DNA of 6,028 nt from Armatimonadota bacterium. GTDB lineage: Bacteria; Armatimonadota; Zipacnadia; Zipacnadales; FEN-943. Numbering within the stretch: the first letter of the stretch is position 1; the number at the start of each line of letters is the position of its first letter. Where the stretch lies: the NCBI GenBank assembly GCA_026419655.1, contig JANZZA010000326.1, positions 1 to 6,028 of the forward strand. The letters run 5' to 3'. A program made the translations under genes and the position numbers. The notes beneath the pieces are model-generated. The model was not told where the DNA came from, did not search any database, and saw only the letters and a list, made by a program, of their open reading frames with translations. Positions 5,364 to 6,028 of this stretch are shown in pieces.

Positions 5364-5912
5364 CTATCTGTCGGGCATATAGCAGAAAACGTTCTTCAAG
5401 TATTCGAACAGGCCCAGCATCTCGCGCGGTGCCGCAAGAGCCAGATCTCGATGCCTGTCGAAGAAGTCCTGTAGCAAGTGAGGAAGCATGCCTCGGCCGA
5501 CCTGGCGGGCGACGCGCTCTACGTACATTTTGTTGAAACGTTCCTTGGCCGTCGGAAAGTCGAGGCGGCCCGCCTGGAGTGGCCCAGCAAAGCTTTGGAA
5601 GGCAACAAAGACGGATCGCAGGCCTTTGGAGCTGACACCTGCACGGGCCAGTTCCTTGGCCAGTTCTCTGGGCAGGTCGTAGAAGAGCTCCTGGCGCAGC
5701 TTGCCGTCAGGGCCGTAAAAGCTGTCGAGGACGAACTTGGCTGGCAGCTCCCTGGGTGGCTGCTGGCCTCCGCCGGCCTGGGGCCGCTGTTGGCTGGCGC
5801 CCTGGGGCCGCTGCTGGCCACCGGCCGATGGGCTGCGAGGGGGCGGCTTGGACTGGCCAGAGCCCCCACCCCCAGCCAGCCGGCGAAAATCCGGATTATC
5901 TCCCAGCTTCAC
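5364..5912 (-). CDS. csm2: Csm2, small (Cas11) subunit with an unusual low-complexity N-terminus
   Basis: 182 residues from the GTG at 5912, longer than the usual 120-150. The C-terminal part (about 72-178) is the all-helical Csm2 core, with LFYDLPRELAKELARAGVSS, LRSVFVAFQSFAG, AKERFNKMYVERVARQVGRG and FEYLKNVFCYMP. Csm2 subunits pack along Csm3 and help hold crRNA-target RNA. Residues 14-55 are a Gly/Pro/Gln-rich linker with two copies of QQRPQ encoded by a 24-nt tandem repeat (5777-5818). I chose GTG 5912 because GAGG ends 6 nt upstream, within GGAGGTGAGG, and because it overlaps the cas10 stop by only 17 nt. ATG at 5948 (194 residues, weak ribosome binding site) is the main alternative. 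The core assignment is firm; the start is not. Confidence 0.88.
   Translation of the reverse strand: MKLGDNPDFRRLAGGGGSGQSKPPPRSPSAGGQQRPQGASQQRPQAGGGQQPPRELPAKFVLDSFYGPDGKLRQELFYDLPRELAKELARAGVSSKGLRSVFVAFQSFAGPLQAGRLDFPTAKERFNKMYVERVARQVGRGMLPHLLQDFFDRHRDLALAAPREMLGLFEYLKNVFCYMPDR
5777..5818. repeat. 24-nt-period tandem repeat inside csm2
   Basis: CCTGGGGCCGCTGTTGGC (5777-5794) and CCTGGGGCCGCTGCTGGC (5801-5818) differ at one base and are 24 nt apart. On the coding strand they give two eight-residue units starting QQRPQ. The repeat keeps the csm2 frame and lengthens the flexible linker. Confidence 0.75.
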
Positions 5913-6028
5913 TGTTATCCTCACCTCCCCTATCGCTTCTCGCTCCATTAAGAGCGTACTCGCAGATGAGCCGCAGCAGCGGCATGTCTGCGCTGTTGGG
6001 CATGGCAAGCGCCTGCACCCAGGAGAGG
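5896..6028 (-). CDS. cas10: 3' end of probable cas10 (csm1), cut by the right window edge
   Basis: The leftward frame is open from the window edge to a TAA at 5898-5896, giving 43 residues that include LSWVQALAMPNSADMPLLRL and ICEYALNGARSDRGGE. A helical segment with a Tyr-Ala-Leu and an Arg-rich tail fits the C-terminal Csm2-like domain of Cas10/Csm1. Cas10 is the gene normally placed directly upstream of csm2, and the TAA lies 17 nt inside the chosen csm2 start. In the family, Cas10 carries the Palm GGDD site that makes cyclic oligoadenylate and often an HD DNase. None of that is in view, so activity cannot be judged. The assignment rests mostly on position. Confidence 0.6.
   Translation of the reverse strand, partial: LSWVQALAMPNSADMPLLRLICEYALNGARSDRGGEDNSEAGR

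Overview
The window is about 62% G+C bacterial DNA and falls into two parts. From about 1165 to the right edge, everything is on the minus strand and forms one compact CRISPR-Cas operon of type III-A (Csm) character. In transcription order (right to left) it reads: 3' end of a probable cas10/csm1 (cut by the window edge), csm2, csm3, csm4, a CARF-domain protein with a C-terminal nuclease-like segment, cas1, cas2. Genes are separated by 0-50 nt or overlap: an ATGA overlap links csm4 and the CARF gene, and csm2 starts inside the 3' end of cas10. They are therefore probably co-transcribed from a promoter outside the window.

By family knowledge, Cas10-Csm2-Csm3-Csm4 form the crRNA-guided RNA-targeting complex. 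Csm3 supplies the target-RNA cutting Asp. Cas10 normally makes cyclic oligoadenylate. The CARF protein would sense that messenger and act as the ancillary effector. Cas1-Cas2 would acquire spacers. Three usual parts are not seen: csm5 (normally directly after csm4), cas6, and a CRISPR array.

From 1 to about 1164 there is no convincing complete gene, but there is a dense set of regulatory-looking structures. One is a consensus leftward promoter (TTGACA, 18 nt, TATAAT), whose -35 box lies in the loop of an 11-bp inverted repeat. The 11-mer GAGGTTTCCGC occurs four times in both orientations, and two copies sit in a perfect 26-nt direct repeat. A second inverted repeat (741-807) encloses a sequence resembling a single CRISPR repeat. 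A perfect 14-bp hairpin (117-167) places an AAAGGAGG ribosome binding site inside its stem. Just beyond the hairpin a short leftward reading frame starts at 112 and runs off the left edge.

The organism cannot be named from this window. Strong Shine-Dalgarno sites, sigma70-type promoter boxes, high G+C and a type III-A locus suggest a bacterium. A thermophilic or anaerobic lineage (Firmicutes, Chloroflexota or deltaproteobacterial types) is only a guess.
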